From Gymnopus androsaceus JB14 (taxonomy: Eukaryota; Basidiomycota; Agaricomycetes; Agaricales; Omphalotaceae), in assembly GCA_009733575.1 (NCBI GenBank), contig ML769569.1:1-64000 (forward strand): a stretch of DNA of 64,000 nucleotides, given 5' to 3'. Position 1 is the stretch's first letter. Every line of letters begins with the position of its first letter. The notes below the pieces were generated by a model. That model had not been told where the DNA came from, did not search any database, and worked only from the letters and a program-made list of their open reading frames with translations. The translations under genes and the position numbers were made by a program. Below are positions 21,861-33,731 of this stretch, piece by piece.

Positions 21861-23245
21861 GAATCCCCTATCCTGTTCTACCCCTATCTCCACACTCACC
21901 CTATCATACTATCTCCTATCCTGTTCTACTCCTATCCCTGCACTCACCCTATCACACTATCCCCTATCCCATTCTACCCCTATCCCTGCACTCACCCTAC
22001 CACACTATCCCCTATCCCGCACTCACCCTATCACCCTATCCCTTATCCTGTTCTACCTGTATCCCCGCACTGACCCTATCATACTATCTCCTATCCCGTT
22101 CTATCCCTATCCCTGCACTCACCCTATCACACTATCCCCTATCCCATTCTACCCCTATCCTTGCACTCACCCTATCACACTATCCCCTATACTGTTCTAT
22201 CCCTATCCCTGCACTCACCCTATCACACCATCCCCTATCCTGTTCTACCCATATCCCTGCACTCACCCTATCATACTATCTCCTATCCCATTCTACTCTT
22301 ATCCCTGCACTCACCTTATCACACCATCTCCTGTTCCTGCACTCACTCTATCACACTATCCCCTATTCCTGCACTCACCTTTTCACACTAACCCCTATTC
22401 CTGCACTCACCCTTTCACACTAACCCCTATCCCATTGTACCCCTATCCCTGCACTCACCCTATCACACTATCCCCTATCCCATTGTACCCCTATCCCTGC
22501 ACTCACCGATCACACTATCCCCTATCCTGTTCTACCCATATCCCTGCACTCACCCTATCATACTATCTCCTATCCCATTCTACCCTTATCCCTGCACTCA
22601 CCTTATCACACTATCTCCTGTTCCTGCACTCACCCTATCACACTATCCCCTATTCCCGCACTCACCTTTTTACACTAACCCGTATTCCTGCACTCACCCT
22701 TTCACACTAACCCCTATCCCGTTGTACCCCTATCCCTGCACTCACCCTATCACACTATCCCTATCCCATTGTACCCCTATCCCTGCACTCACCAATCACA
22801 CTATCCCCTATCCTGTTCTACCCCTATCCCTGCACTCACCCTATCACACTAACCCCTATCCCGCTCTACCCCTATCCCTGCACTCACCCTATCACACTAA
22901 CCCCTATCCCATTCTACCCATATCCCCGCACTATCCCCTATCCTGTTCTATTCCTATCCCTGCACTCACCCTATCACACCATCCCCTATCCTGTTCTACC
23001 TGTATCCCTGCACTCGCCTTATCACACTATCCCCTATTCCTGCACTCACCCTATCACACTATCCCCTATTCCCGTACTCACCTTTCCCACTAACCCCTAT
23101 CCCGTTGTACCCCTATTCATACACTCACCCTTTCACACTAGCCCCTATCCCATTGTACCCCTATCCCTGCACTCACCCTATCACACTATCCCCTATCCCC
23201 GCACTATCCCTATCCCCGCACTCGGGTTATCACACTATCTCCTGA
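21861..23245. repeat. 48-bp satellite array
   Basis: About thirty tandem copies of a 48-base unit resembling CCCTATCCCATTCTACCCCT then ATCCCTGCACTCACCCTATC then ACACTATC, plus shortened units. The period is exact in many places (21,961 to 22,009 is 48). Because 48 is divisible by three it gives a long open frame (289 codons) of Tyr-Pro-Cys-Thr-His repeats, which I regard as an artefact. Confidence 0.9.
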
Positions 23246-23399
23246 CTATGACTCAATTTAACTTGTAAACTGTACTCAAAGTCACAACACTACCTACAAT
23301 GGTCATGTATATCATGATTACCTATATTGCCCTGATTTTGATCACATGTCCTGCATTATTCAGCTGCTCGTACAAAAATACGAGTTGCTGAATAATCTC

Positions 23400-23610
23400 C
23401 ACTGCTTTTCATGAACCAGCAGGCTGTTGCCGTCAGATTTCCGGGCCGTTGGTCTGATCAGATGTGTGCGTTTTTCTTGTATTAGTAAGATACATGTATG
23501 ATTGTACGTGTATCTTACTAATTTGAGTGCTTGTCACAAACCGGCAGGCTGTTGCCATCAGATTTCTGGTCCATCAGCCATTGGTCCGATCAGACATTTG
23601 CGGACTTGTA
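23400..23610. repeat. Imperfect direct duplication
   Basis: CAGCAGGCTGTTGCCGTCAG near 23,418 recurs as CGGCAGGCTGTTGCCATCAG near 23,541, each followed by ATTTC, GG and GTCTGATCAGA-type sequence. Spacing is about 123 bases. No gene is seen from here to about 24,490. Confidence 0.6.
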
Positions 23611-24849
23611 AATATTATCTAGATAAGTGCCCATGAGCGCTAAAGTACTAAACACATATACAAACTAGAACGCTATTGCCTATACAGCAATTACTCCTTC
23701 CATTTTTGGTCAAATCACATCCGTTTTTTTGTGAATCATTATTATATTGATATGACTGCATGATTATTAAGTTAGGCACTAATTCCGATGGTGAGTATAG
23801 GCTGGATTCCACTCCAATAATATGGATGACATTCAAAAAATAAAAAGTGCTTAAAAAACTTAGAGCGTCTAAAATTTCCTAATGGAGATCCGCACAGTTA
23901 CAAGTCTTGGTGAAAATCCCACACTAAACCTGACGTCTAAGAACCGAGTTTCCTTACATAAAGTAAGGACTCGGAACATAACTTGAACTCCTCAATATGT
24001 AATACATTTAATTGATATTGTGATTTGTATCAAATTGGGCCTGAGTGATAAAGTGGATAATTCTATTAGGAAACCAATTTCTGGGCAAACTCAGCCAGCT
24101 CAGTATGTTTCTTATCTGTGGGTTATCATAGGTATTTGTCACTATTTGATCATGAAGATCCACATGAATTTTGAAAAACTCTTAAACACAAAGTAATCAG
24201 TAATCACAAAAGTGATAAAATATAATAAAAGCTCCAAAATGTAGTTGCAAGACACCAGATCACTAGATATCAGGGCTCTTGGTGCGCAAATCATGCCTAA
24301 TAAGCTTTCTACATTGTATTAGCAGATATCCAAGCAGATCTAGCAGGATCTGCACATTTTTTCATCACCCTCCCTCCTGTCTCACATATCTGTTATCTGT
24401 TTCTCTTTCTAATTAGTGTACTTGTACCATACTATGTATTCCATTAACTACTGATGTACCTGTACAGTATAACACTTCATGATCCGCTAAATTTATGGAC
24501 CTCTAGTCCAATTTTTGGCTAACCTTATCATCTTCCTCCAGTTGTCATGGTAGGTTAGAGGTGGAGGCCAACTGTTCAAACGAGGAGAATGAAACAGCAG
24601 GAGGAGGAAAGGAAAGGAAGAGGAATCAGTTTCATAATCATGAACGAATGATTTGACGTACCTAGAGCATAATGCAGGGAAAGGTATCCATGGTCCTGAT
24701 ATTGGAGATGGTGGTGTGAATGGAGAAAGGATTGTTGGGTGCTCAATAGAAGAGGAGCAGGCAACGATTTGACTGTGGGCACGTTGGTTGCAGGATGCAA
24801 CTCGCTGCTCATGCAATCATCCTGTGCCTGTGCATGAAAGTGCACATTT

Positions 24850-25520
24850 GGGAAGGTCTCCAGCTATGCCTAAATGATTACAAGTTAGGTAGCATCAAAA
24901 CTAGTAGGACATCTATGCACCAAACCCAATAAAATTTGCCCTCCAACAGATTCCTTCTACAAGCTCTGGTCTGGCGTTGGTCAGTCACAGTAGAGCTGGA
25001 TGGGAAGTTGCGTGGGGTTTGAAGGCTTTGGAGGCATGATGAAAGTCTTGCTGCTGGATTGCCTGGCTTGTCATGGTGGTCATTGTGAAAGAAGCACGTT
25101 GGGTGCTTTATCATTGATGATGACACATCAGATCAAAGCGCCATCAACAAGCACCTGTGAACGTAAGGCTTTGCCCCAAACAATGAAGCTAAAGGGAATA
25201 TGGTGGGATGTTGGTTGTGCTTGCATGTTCACAGCCTAGTATTGCCCAGGAAGTCGCAAACCTGAGTGATCAGTCAGTTAGCAATCTAGAATTGTAGGAA
25301 ATCTATGCACTGAATCCCCAAAATGCATCACATAACTTGAATTCCCTCCCTTTCTGGGTGTTGGTCTTGGTAGTTAGGAAGCAGCAGAGAGTTAGTAAGA
25401 CTTGCGGGTGGAATGGTGGTCTTGCAGCTGGATTTCAGTGGGTCGTCGCAGTGGTTGAAGCAAAAATGATGAGAAGCTGTGCTGGCACTCTCATGGCAAT
25501 AAGATTAGCGCTTAGGCACC
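24850..25520 (-). pseudogene. Fragments related to the viroplasmin-like gene N-terminus
   Basis: Two stretches on the minus strand, near 25,060-24,950 and 25,490-25,360, resemble each other and the Pro-rich basic segment of the gene at 13,900. They encode KTFIMPPKPSNPTQLP compared with KTFMPPTTPRKAPATP in that gene. Frames are broken and no larger gene can be built. Confidence 0.3.
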
Positions 25521-25533
25521 CATAAAACCCAAT

Positions 25534-25770
25534 AATGACATCATTCCAAAAAAAAAAAAAAAAACTCAATTTTTTTCTGTTATGACATCATATTGTTTCA
25601 TCTGACATCATTCCAAAAAAAACTCGAATTTTTTCTATTATGACATCATATTGTTTCATCCCAACTACCATCTCTTTCCACTCTGCCATATCCCTCTCAC
25701 AAAAACTTTGTGAGAATGTTTTATTGTATTGAATAACCAGATACCCGGCGTTCAACGCCTGGTATTTGTC
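25534..25770. repeat. Short direct duplication and hairpin
   Basis: TGACATCATTCCAAAAAAA to ATGACATCATATTGTTTCAT occurs twice in a row (about 25,536-25,600 and 25,601-25,660). At 25,741-25,766, ATACCCGGCGTT and AACGCCTGGTAT form a short near-perfect hairpin. Confidence 0.6.
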
Positions 25771-26029
25771 TATTAATTATATCATTTTTGCTAATGCTTC
25801 ATCCAGTATCCACTATATACTTATGGATTCACCGGATGTACCTGACACCAGTAAGCTTTAGTATTCTCAATCTCAATATTCCAAATCTCAATATGAGCAA
25901 CCAGACAGCATTGCTCGCACCCCTAATCCAGGCACATCCTGCATTATTGTATCCAGTGATAGCACCCAAACTTATCTTGGTAAAGCAAATATATTAATTA
26001 TCGTATCTAATCATTTACTAAATGACCCT

Positions 26030-26985
26030 TTTAAGATGCTGAATCCCCCAAAGATCTTCCTGAAATCAAAATTCCTTCTCATTTTGTCAAGGTTGACCTT
26101 CCTCATTGTGATACTAGACTCTTTGGTACTGTTTTTCAAACACCTCACCACAATCAAGCCCTTGGCAAGCATGGTAACATTTATGTCATTGTTCAAGATA
26201 TGCATCCACACACTATGAAGGATACATTCAAAGCTAGTGCTACTGCTACCATTCCTACTAACAAAAGCTAAAGGCAACAAAGCGGTATGTCATTCTTCAT
26301 TTGATATTATTTTTATTATTCATTCAAGGTCCTTTTCCTCAGGGTACCTCATAGGTGATCCATCCACAGGGGACATTATCTTTTGGCATGATCTCCATGG
26401 TTCTGGAAAAGATGAAGACAATATTAACCAGTCATATGCCTTCTGCACATGAGTATATTTTATATATATTTATCCAATATCACACGAACCTTTTTGTGTT
26501 TTTCTCTAGCCTACATCATGATCCAGAAACACTGGATCATTTAATCAAACTTAGAGATCACTTATATGGGCCAGATAATGAACATCGTGCAGGCAAAGGT
26601 GGCATTGCCATTGAGCAATATAAATGGTTGATCAACCTATCCAGTGGTGACCAAGCTTATCCATTCGGAAACACCTTCCAGACTCAGAGAATGATGGAAT
26701 TCGTTGGTACAAACCATAAGCTCTGTGGTCCTGGTCTCAAAGAGGATCATGACATTTACCGCGAATTTTTGAAGGTGAGTTAGCTACTGATGGTTTAAAT
26801 GATCCAATACATATGTATACTACGTCTATAGCTCACCACTGAATGTGGAATGAAGTTTTTTACTCAAATTGAACCTGATCTCGCGAGTGCCATGCAGTGC
26901 CAGGCTGACTCTCAAATCCCTCATGTCTTGGCTGTTGGGATAATACATACTGGACTTCAGCGCAGTTGAATGTAGCATCTGCCAA
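26030..26985 (+). pseudogene. Degraded unknown gene
   Basis: Consecutive plus-strand coding-like pieces in different frames: DLPEIKIPSHFVKVDLPHCD near 26,050-26,110, then QALGKHGNIYVIVQDMHPHT near 26,160, SGYLIGDPSTGDIIFWHDLH near 26,340, AGKGGIAIEQYKWLINLSSG near 26,595, and FVGTNHKLCGPGLKEDHDIY near 26,700, ending with FFTQIEPDLA near 26,860. The quality of these segments suggests one real ancestral protein of at least 250 residues with several frameshifts. I cannot name the family. It may be transposon cargo. Confidence 0.4.
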
Positions 26986-27383
26986 ATTTGCTGGTAAACA
27001 AACCTCAACTATTCAACTGATTTTATTGTATTAATTCTCATATTTATAGCACCAGAAGCTATCAATGAAGAAAATACCAAGGAAAGCCAGGAAGAGAATC
27101 CAACCCAGCTTGTATATTTATTAGGGAGGTTGAGCACCGGCAAATTTTGCTGATCAAAGTCACACATTGAGCAATGGCAAATTTTGCTGGTCATTGATTC
27201 TTTCACAATATGACTTCTTCGAAGAAGAAGAAGGGCCCATCTAACTGTCGTGCTTGATCTTTGTCACCTGTGACTTCCTCATCTACATCTAAAAAACTGT
27301 TTAAACATTCTGCTGCCACCACGAACAAGCTACTGGTTTCAGTACTCAAAAATAAGCCATATTGACAGGCCTGTAAGCAAAGA

Positions 27384-27773
27384 ATGTCAACCTGGGAGAT
27401 TGTTGCCAAAGAGGTTTCTGACACTGAACCAGCACAAGAGCCAGTGTTGCATGCATCCGTTCATAGAAAATTTGATAATCTTATACAGTTGCAAAAGGTC
27501 AGTCTGTTATACACCTCAGAAATTGTGCATCAATATGTAATTCTAATGTTCTTTTCGGATGAAGCTGAATCTCATGACAATGGCAAGAGCGACATGTCTG
27601 CAACACACGAATCACCTGAATTGACATCTGCAGCCTCCGTCCCTTCCACTCCATCATCCACGTGCGCTGTCTCCAGTTCAACATCATCCATACATTTGTC
27701 TCCTGTCAGACCAATGGGCCCACACTGCGGGAAGTTGACGATGTTGGGGCAGCAGATATGGTGGAGTTATTGA
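27384..27773 (+). pseudogene. Low-complexity coding remnant
   Basis: An open frame of 129 codons with a Ser/Thr-rich stretch (SVPSTPSSTCAVSSSTSS) and a short sequence HLSPVRPMGP, continuing out of frame as DDVGAADMVELLSGWEQ near 27,735-27,785. Function is not recognised; it is probably part of the same decayed unit as 26,030-26,985. Confidence 0.25.
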
Positions 27774-28119
27774 GCGGCTGGGAACAAAAGAGTCTTACTT
27801 TTGGCCGAGCGTAAAATTTAAATAATCTTACCGTAAAAGTTGTGCTGAAATTGTGAGGTTTTTTTTAATAACATCGAGCTAAACGTCGTGATGTTATCCT
27901 TAAAAGGCTGCTGGCTGTAAATTAAAAGTACCTTGTTGCGGGAAAATAAACTGACCTCCACGCTGTTTTAGGGCGGTAAATCAAAATATCCTCCAAATTT
28001 CCGCTAAATTTCCGACATGCGTTTATCGTGAGGAAAGTCGGAGGCCATTCAAACAAAACGCCAGATATCATCCGGGACAAAAATTAAAATACCCGTCTCC
28101 AAACCTCCGCGAGGTAAGC

Positions 28120-28300
28120 ATGAGGTCTTTTAAACTAACCTCGGGGAGGATATTGGTTGTCGACGTCGTGATGTCGTGACGTCGAGAAATGGAGACGATG
28201 TGACGTCGTGGACGTCGAGAGATCGAGACGCTATAACATTGTGGATGTCGAGAAGTCGAAACGCGGTGACCGTCGTAAACATTGAGAGGTCGAGATGCAA
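28120..28300. repeat. GACGTCGTG/TCGAGA short tandem repeat
   Basis: A degenerate array of units of about 30 bases built on GTGACGTCGTGGACGTCGAG and AGATCGAGACG, CpG-rich compared with its surroundings. No gene is supported here. Confidence 0.6.
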
Positions 28301-28366
28301 TCAATCTCAGATAGTTAGTTATGTCGGTTATTCAATTGTATGAAATCAACAGTACTAAAAAAAAAT

Positions 28367-28460
28367 GACTTAGGTAGGAGTCGACCCTACATGAAGCAAT
28401 GGGACGTACTGATAACAATTTCCCAGCAATTAATATACCTTACCACTTGGCCACAAGGTC
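28367..28460 (-). tRNA. tRNA-like pol III unit (identity uncertain)
   Basis: Read on the minus strand from 28,460. The box A sequence TGGCCAAGTGG fits the consensus, and box B reads GGGTCGACTCC (one base off). The T arm GTAGG-GTCGACT-CCTAC pairs perfectly, and the D arm is GCC/GGT. A run of nine T lies just past the 3' end (28,366-28,357), as for pol III termination. The acceptor stem has two mismatches, and there are about 25 extra bases between the anticodon and T arms (a long variable arm or an intron). The anticodon could be read as UGG or GCU. It is a divergent tRNA gene, a tRNA pseudogene, or a tRNA-derived SINE head. Confidence 0.5.
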
Positions 28461-29269
28461 TTAATCAATGAGTTATCAATCAATCTATAGGAGCCGACCA
28501 TAATTTTAACGCCCGAGCGCCTATTGACTTCATCCAGTTGTACATCTCGCTGCTTTCTGAAGGATCTCAACTCTCTCTAACTAGGAAACAAGGCTCATGA
28601 ATATCTACCTACTATGTATAGTAGACTACAAGAATCAGGCTTCCATACATATCATGTCAAAGTGTCGAATCGTAGTTATGTAATGCATCCAATTTCTGCA
28701 AATAGTAAATGTCTTCTCGCACTGATGAAATAAACTATGCTGGATCAACCATCGATTATTATTTTGTGTGCCACTAATCTGCTTGCTGCTCATCGCTCAT
28801 CGCAGCCACTCTTCTCATCCCGGGTCTCATCTTAGTCGCCCTCCTACTGCCTCGAGCCTTCCATGAAACGCAAATACCTCGTACTTTCACGCCGCTTACG
28901 AGTCCTCATAGCAAGGCCAGTCTCCCCTGCAGACCGCCCCGGAAGAATCTACCATTTTTCCGACAATCCATTTGGGTGAAAGAAGCTTTGCAACGAGAGA
29001 GAAGACATGCATCTCGAGATACTGGCTGTTTGATTGTGAGAGCGAAGGGATTTGGATTATCCACTTCCTGACTGGGTATTCTGGATGTTTCCTTTCTTTT
29101 TCTCGGGTTTGGGCGAGTTGTAAACAAATTTCATACAGCTACATAGGATAAGGATAGTGTATGTATTCTGTTTCCTCTACTTGTTACATTCCTCCGATGC
29201 GAATACTGAATGATCAATAATGATTGTGCGATCTGGGGAAATTTGTTATTACCCAGCCCTCTCTTGAGA

Positions 29270-30540
29270 TGAACCCGGCTGTTTCTTTAGATGTGATCGA
29301 GGTCTTTGAGGGCGAGGGGATTGAACGAGGAGTGAAGCTCCGAGCCTGGATAAGTACTCCTGCTGCCAACCTGTTGCTCAAGCTGGGAAGCGATACACTT
29401 ATACCACTGACAAGGACTCGTTCCTGACACGCATTGCGAATTGCGAATTTCAAATTTCCAATCTTGAACGCTCACTGACCAACGCTCAATACCAGATATC
29501 CGTCGAACCCTATGTCACCAAACTAGACCCACGCATATGTCTACTACTACGCCTGATCATTTGCCCAGCTAATGACTGGAATGACTGGGATCACGACATT
29601 CGACCTATCCTTGCGGTCACTCCGACAACTGCAGTACGCGCAGGTCCAATTACTATGCCCAATCCCTCTCCGTGCTAAACAGAAGATGCTGTCAGAGAAC
29701 GTCACCGTCTTGACTAGTCTTTCCAGCAAAGTGAGAAGGAAGTTGCGGAAGCGTCGACCATGTATACTTCTGCCTTTTCAGCTGCTTCGAAGGACCCGAC
29801 CAGTACGATTTTCATCTCCCCGAGCACGAGCGAAGGTTCTAACACTTCCGATCCTAATAGAGCCATCGACGCCGGCGAACAATTGTAAGACCATTATTAC
29901 CCAATCTCTCAGAATCTAATTATTTCTCTCTCAGTGATCAATAACCCTGCAGTTTCTCACAAGACGAAACACCAATCTAAACTCAAGACATTATTTACCA
30001 TGATAAAGAAGTGTCTGTGTCTTCTGTGTCTTTTCATGTTGTCTCTGATTCATGGCCAGGCGGACAGGCATGAGTCGATTTCCCATTGGCAGTGGAACCG
30101 TTGGTTGAATTTGGTCTACCAACCTGGAACGTCTCGTTCATGATCGCGTCGTAGTTCAATGGCGTTGGCAGAGCGCGATTGCGCCACATGTCGGACAGAA
30201 CAAGTACTATCAGACGGGAACAAGTACTATCAGACGGGAACAATTTTGTATGTACAGTTGACAGACGTCTCTGCAGTGTTCGCAGCTAGAATTGATACTA
30301 AAAAATCCCTGATCCTGTTTCTACTCATCGGACATTGCAGTTGCAGTCAGACCGTCAACGATCTTCAAATTTAAAGCGTGTTGAAGGAGCGCCAGATCAA
30401 TGGAGCGCTGAACGAAGCGCAATCTGAATTCACGAAGGTGTTTTTCCTGAAAGTATATGTCAAGCAGATTCATATCTTCCAGGAGCGATGCGCCATACCC
30501 GTTCCGTCAATCTCTCTGTCGATCGCGACATCGTGTTAAA
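29270..30540 (+). pseudogene. Coiled-coil coding remnant
   Basis: Plus-strand pieces in several frames: LDVIEVFEGEGIERGVKLRA near 29,297, a coiled coil around 29,410-29,490 (FLTRIANCEFQISNLERSLT), a Ser/Thr-rich exon-like stretch near 29,745-29,883 (SKDPTSTIFISPSTSEG) ending at a good splice donor, and LKERQINGALNEAQSEFTK near 30,378. The last piece has a close copy at 35,609-35,668. The unit seems to be a decayed mushroom gene whose end was duplicated with the palindrome block. Confidence 0.35.
30195..30240. repeat. 20-base direct duplication
   Basis: GAACAAGTACTATCAGACGG occurs twice in tandem, followed by a partial third start (GGAACAA). Confidence 0.85.
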
Positions 30541-31245
30541 GGGTTCCAGCTGAGGAACGTCCATCGTCTGTCAAAACGCATTAGGGCTTCTTTGCCAGGG
30601 CGCACGTTAGCTGACCTTCATCGTTGATGTTGAGAAGAAAGAGTGAAATAGCGTGACATAACGCTTGGGAATGATTGATATGACCGTAACGATTGCTTTT
30701 TGCTGACGTTTTGACAGCATGTCAGCAAAAAGCAATCGTTATGGTCATATCAATCACTCTCAAGCGTTATGTCACGCTATTTCACTCTTTCTTCTCAACT
30801 TCGACGTTGTTCTGGTAAGTCATCTTCACGTCGAGTATTCGTATTGCGCAATGTACATATTTCCGAATGTTTAAGACGGTTAAAGGCCACAAAAATAAGT
30901 GAGAATGAGCGAAAAAAAAACGGAGAGACAATGTTAGATGTTAGTGTTCTCCGTGAATCTTATGCTAACGATTCCATTAATTAGCGATTTGCAGTCGCCA
31001 GCATTTCGATGACACCCGGTACTCGAAACATGAAGAATTCGACTATGGTACGTTGCGATACATTTTACAACGTATTACCGCTAATTTCCTTCCAGTTATC
31101 TCGCTTTGACATGGAAGTAGAAGAATCCGACACTGCAGACGATGAGTCGGACGGCCGCTGAACAGGCTACTGAGAGTGCACCGATACGGAGACGTGATCA
31201 AACCGACGAAGTTTCTGAATTCGAGTCAAAAGGTATAATTCATAT
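30330..31245 (+). repeat. Duplicated block, copy 1 (partner of 35,560-36,530)
   Basis: From CTTCAAATTTAAAGCGTGTT onward the order of recognisable segments matches 35,590 onward: the ERQINGALNEAQSEFTK-coding piece, a GTTAAAGG block, GCGCACGTTAGCTGAC, a palindrome, and then a 5' gene segment. The block ends with a short frame from the ATG at 31,142 (EQATESAPIRRRDQTDEVSE) resembling the start of the Spt5-like gene (RQAAESVPMRRRDEVDHVLE). It is a truncated paralogous copy. Confidence 0.7.
30622..30808. mobile_element. Near-perfect palindrome 1
   Basis: The arms (GTTGAGAAGAAAGAGTGAAA, TAGCGTGACATAACGC, TGATATGACCGTAACGATTG, CTTTTTGCTGAC) pair with only a few mismatches around a short centre near 30,713-30,718. 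The right arm runs into CTGGTAAG. It is related to the palindromes at 35,852 and 57,499. Confidence 0.85.
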
Positions 31246-31828
31246 TTGTAGGTGTGGGGTAATACTGAAACAAATGCTTTTCCATAAAAGAAAACTACTG
31301 CTTGTACCCGTCGTAGTTGCACTTATGTTTCAACCTCCGCTGACCACCCCGCACAACACCTTGGACACCTTCTCCACTAACATCTGTCGGTTAGGCGTCT
31401 CTTATTCTTTATGACGCAGTTTCATCTCTACGTAGTCGACACACCCCCGAACGCAACAAGCTTCCATCCACCCCACTCAAACAGTCTCGGATAGGGCCCA
31501 GGTGAGGGAACATGTCTCTCAAGGTCTCATACTATTAGCCACTTATTGCTATGCATGCATGTATACGTCAATGACCTCTCTCGCTTGAATAAAAACTATT
31601 CACTGAGTTGAAGAATACAACGGTGCAAAGTAACATTGGAAAGGATTATGATTGCAATGAGGAACAGGTTAATAGAAGTAATGTGATGGTTGATATGTCT
31701 ACAGTAATAGACATGGGTGTGCGCGCGCGCAGATGATACCAGAGTAGTCTGAAAGGAATTCAACGAACAAGGAAATATAGCAACATGAGCGATATCAGTA
31801 ATAGTAAAATGAGAGAAAAGAACACGCA

Positions 31829-32493
31829 CTAGTCGAACAATGGGAAATAATCCACTTGCAAGTCAACAGCCCATTTCGGGGGCCCTTCTAATCCAATCAA
31901 CTCCTTGAGCTTCGCAGTGCCTTCCTGCGCCAGTAATCTATCTCGGTGCTCAGCCTTATCATAGTTGGTCGAAATAGCCACCACTGGGCATAGATCTGTC
32001 TGCGCCGTAGGACCCATCCAAGCAAGTGGGATATCCAAAGAAGGCAGACCACACGCTTCCCTCAGAAAAGGAACAATGCTGACGCATGTTCGAATAGGGT
32101 TTGGTAACTCTGGTTCTGTTTGAGCGTCAGGGTAAGTCGGCACAGTGTAGCAGACTGCGTCAGGAAAGTGCTTTTTGGCACAGTCGTAGACTTGGTCCCA
32201 GGTTGTGGCCCATCCGAAGTGGATTAGAAATCCCCTTTTACCACGTTTGCGTGCGCGTCGAGTGTACAGAAGGTGCTTTGGAAGGGTCTCAGTAGGAAAA
32301 TGGCTAAGAAAGGGCCTGTATTCCTGTTGGATTGTATCAATAAAAAGCTTCAAAACACGACTAATACTGCACTGACCCTCCACTGCGTGAGGTACATTTG
32401 CTGAGTATCTGGATCGGATGCGTTGAACTTGTCTACTTCACGTGGGTCCAGGGAAAGCTCTAGATAAGTGTCTTTAGTGATCGTTAAGGCCAT
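31829..32493 (-). CDS. Small conserved-looking protein, unknown function
   Basis: Two exons (32,493-32,377 and 32,323-31,829) joined by a 53-base GT-AG intron give 203 residues in one frame; the splice fits exactly. The start is the ATG at 32,493 (MALTITKDTYLELSLDPREV). The protein is soluble-looking with no signal or membrane segment. It has a basic patch (RRARKRGKRG) and a C-terminal half rich in Pro and Leu (CGLPSLDIPLAWMGPTAQTD). I do not recognise a domain. It is transcribed away from the PD-(D/E)XK-like gene (32,665), with about 170 bases between starts, so the two may share a promoter region. Confidence 0.65.
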
Positions 32494-32664
32494 TGTTGAA
32501 GTAGCAGGGTAAGTAAGGTTGCGTTCCAACTTTGACCGGATACCAAACAAAACCAAAGAGACACGGGCACGTGGGATTATCTCGCGCTTTTGCAGATCGA
32601 TACGAGACCAACGTCAACGCTTGTCGTACTGCCCGCGCCTTGTTATTTTTCCCCAGTTTTCCAG

Positions 32665-33731
32665 ATGAATATCGGTCCCGGGTCGATGCATCAGGTACGT
32701 ACACTCCGCTGGCATTTTTCCAAGATCTGGTCTGATATCCTCATATAACATCGAAGGTCGTCTCCACAACTATTGCACGAAAAAAGAAGACATTTATAAG
32801 AGAATTAGTTACACTTTGTGACCGAGCTCAAAAGAGGTCCCACAGAGAAAGCGACTTATATCCACTCTGGGATACTGTTTGGAATGCGTTCGCAAACCGT
32901 GCGGACCACAATCAAGCTGAGCCCGAGATTACAGTGTCTGTAGCCTCACAATTTACCCTTGAGCGACCTTTCTTGAACGCCAGAGGGAAAACCTCATATC
33001 GATATAAAATCCCTGATACCGTTGTACTCAAATTTGATGACACGCGGCAAACAAAGGTTGTATTTTGGGTAGAGGCAAAACGGCTTCCTCGAGTTGCATG
33101 GTTTTCTGTGATAGGAAGAATTACAGCCGAAGGAATCATTACAGAAACCATTGCTCAGCAGGTGAATGCGCAAGTGCAATACACCTGGTCCTACTTCAAA
33201 TTATCTCGCAATGCTACTGTGTATGCATTTGTTATATGTGGCCCATACTTCACCCTGTTGAGGTACACTGGAGATAACTTGTCTCCTGACTTCTTTGGGG
33301 TTGCTCATGCTCGAAAAGGAGCAGTGGTCACACGCTTGCAAGCTGCTGTAGGAGCTGGAGGGAACCAGGTTGAACAGGGTATGAACAATCAGGCTGGTAT
33401 TGGCAAAGAAGATACTAACAAAGTTGCAGATGAAGAGGAAGAACATAATAATGATGATGAAGATACAGATGAGGAGGGTGAATTTGAAGAGGATACCACA
33501 CAGGATCGCAAAAGCCAACCTCTTTATCCTTTTGGCACATTACCGCAATCCATTTTTCAAATATCAGAAGATCAGTTTACCCAAGGAACCTTCGAGCTGG
33601 ATATCCAAGCTCCTATTGAAAACTATGTCTTGAACCCAGTACTTTTAGATGCTTTCCGAAAAATACTTGCTGTTCATACCGACATCAGAGATGTCATGCA
33701 AAACGTAGACTGGTTTGACTGCAATTATTAA
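32665..33731 (+). CDS. PD-(D/E)XK nuclease-like protein
   Basis: Exon 1 is 32,665-32,694 and exon 2 is 32,757-33,731, split by a 62-base intron (GTACGT to AAG), giving 334 residues in one frame. Residues about 80-110 read YRYKIPDTVVLKF and then VVFWVEAKRL: a Pro-Asp followed by beta-strand, then Glu-X-Lys, which is the signature of the PD-(D/E)XK fold. Next comes a helix with QQVNAQVQYTWSYF and a strand (VYAFVICGPYFTLLRY), the order seen in fungal members. A long acidic linker (EEEEHNNDDEDTDEEGEFEE) separates a C-terminal segment. Enzyme activity is inferred only from the motif. The neighbouring BTB gene and WD40 fragment do not point to a pathway. Confidence 0.55.

Noticed and set aside
21841..22710. 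A 289-codon open frame of Tyr-Pro-Cys-Thr-His repeats
   Set aside because: It is only the translation of the 48-base satellite; all units are low complexity and related frames open elsewhere in the array for the same reason.
21861..23245. CRISPR-like array
   Set aside because: Units are contiguous with no unique spacers, and the genome is eukaryotic; it is a satellite.
33201..33518. Minus-strand hydrophobic frame opposite the PD-(D/E)XK-like gene
   Set aside because: Its Ile/Phe runs are antisense to the acidic GAA/GAT linker and are not a real membrane protein.
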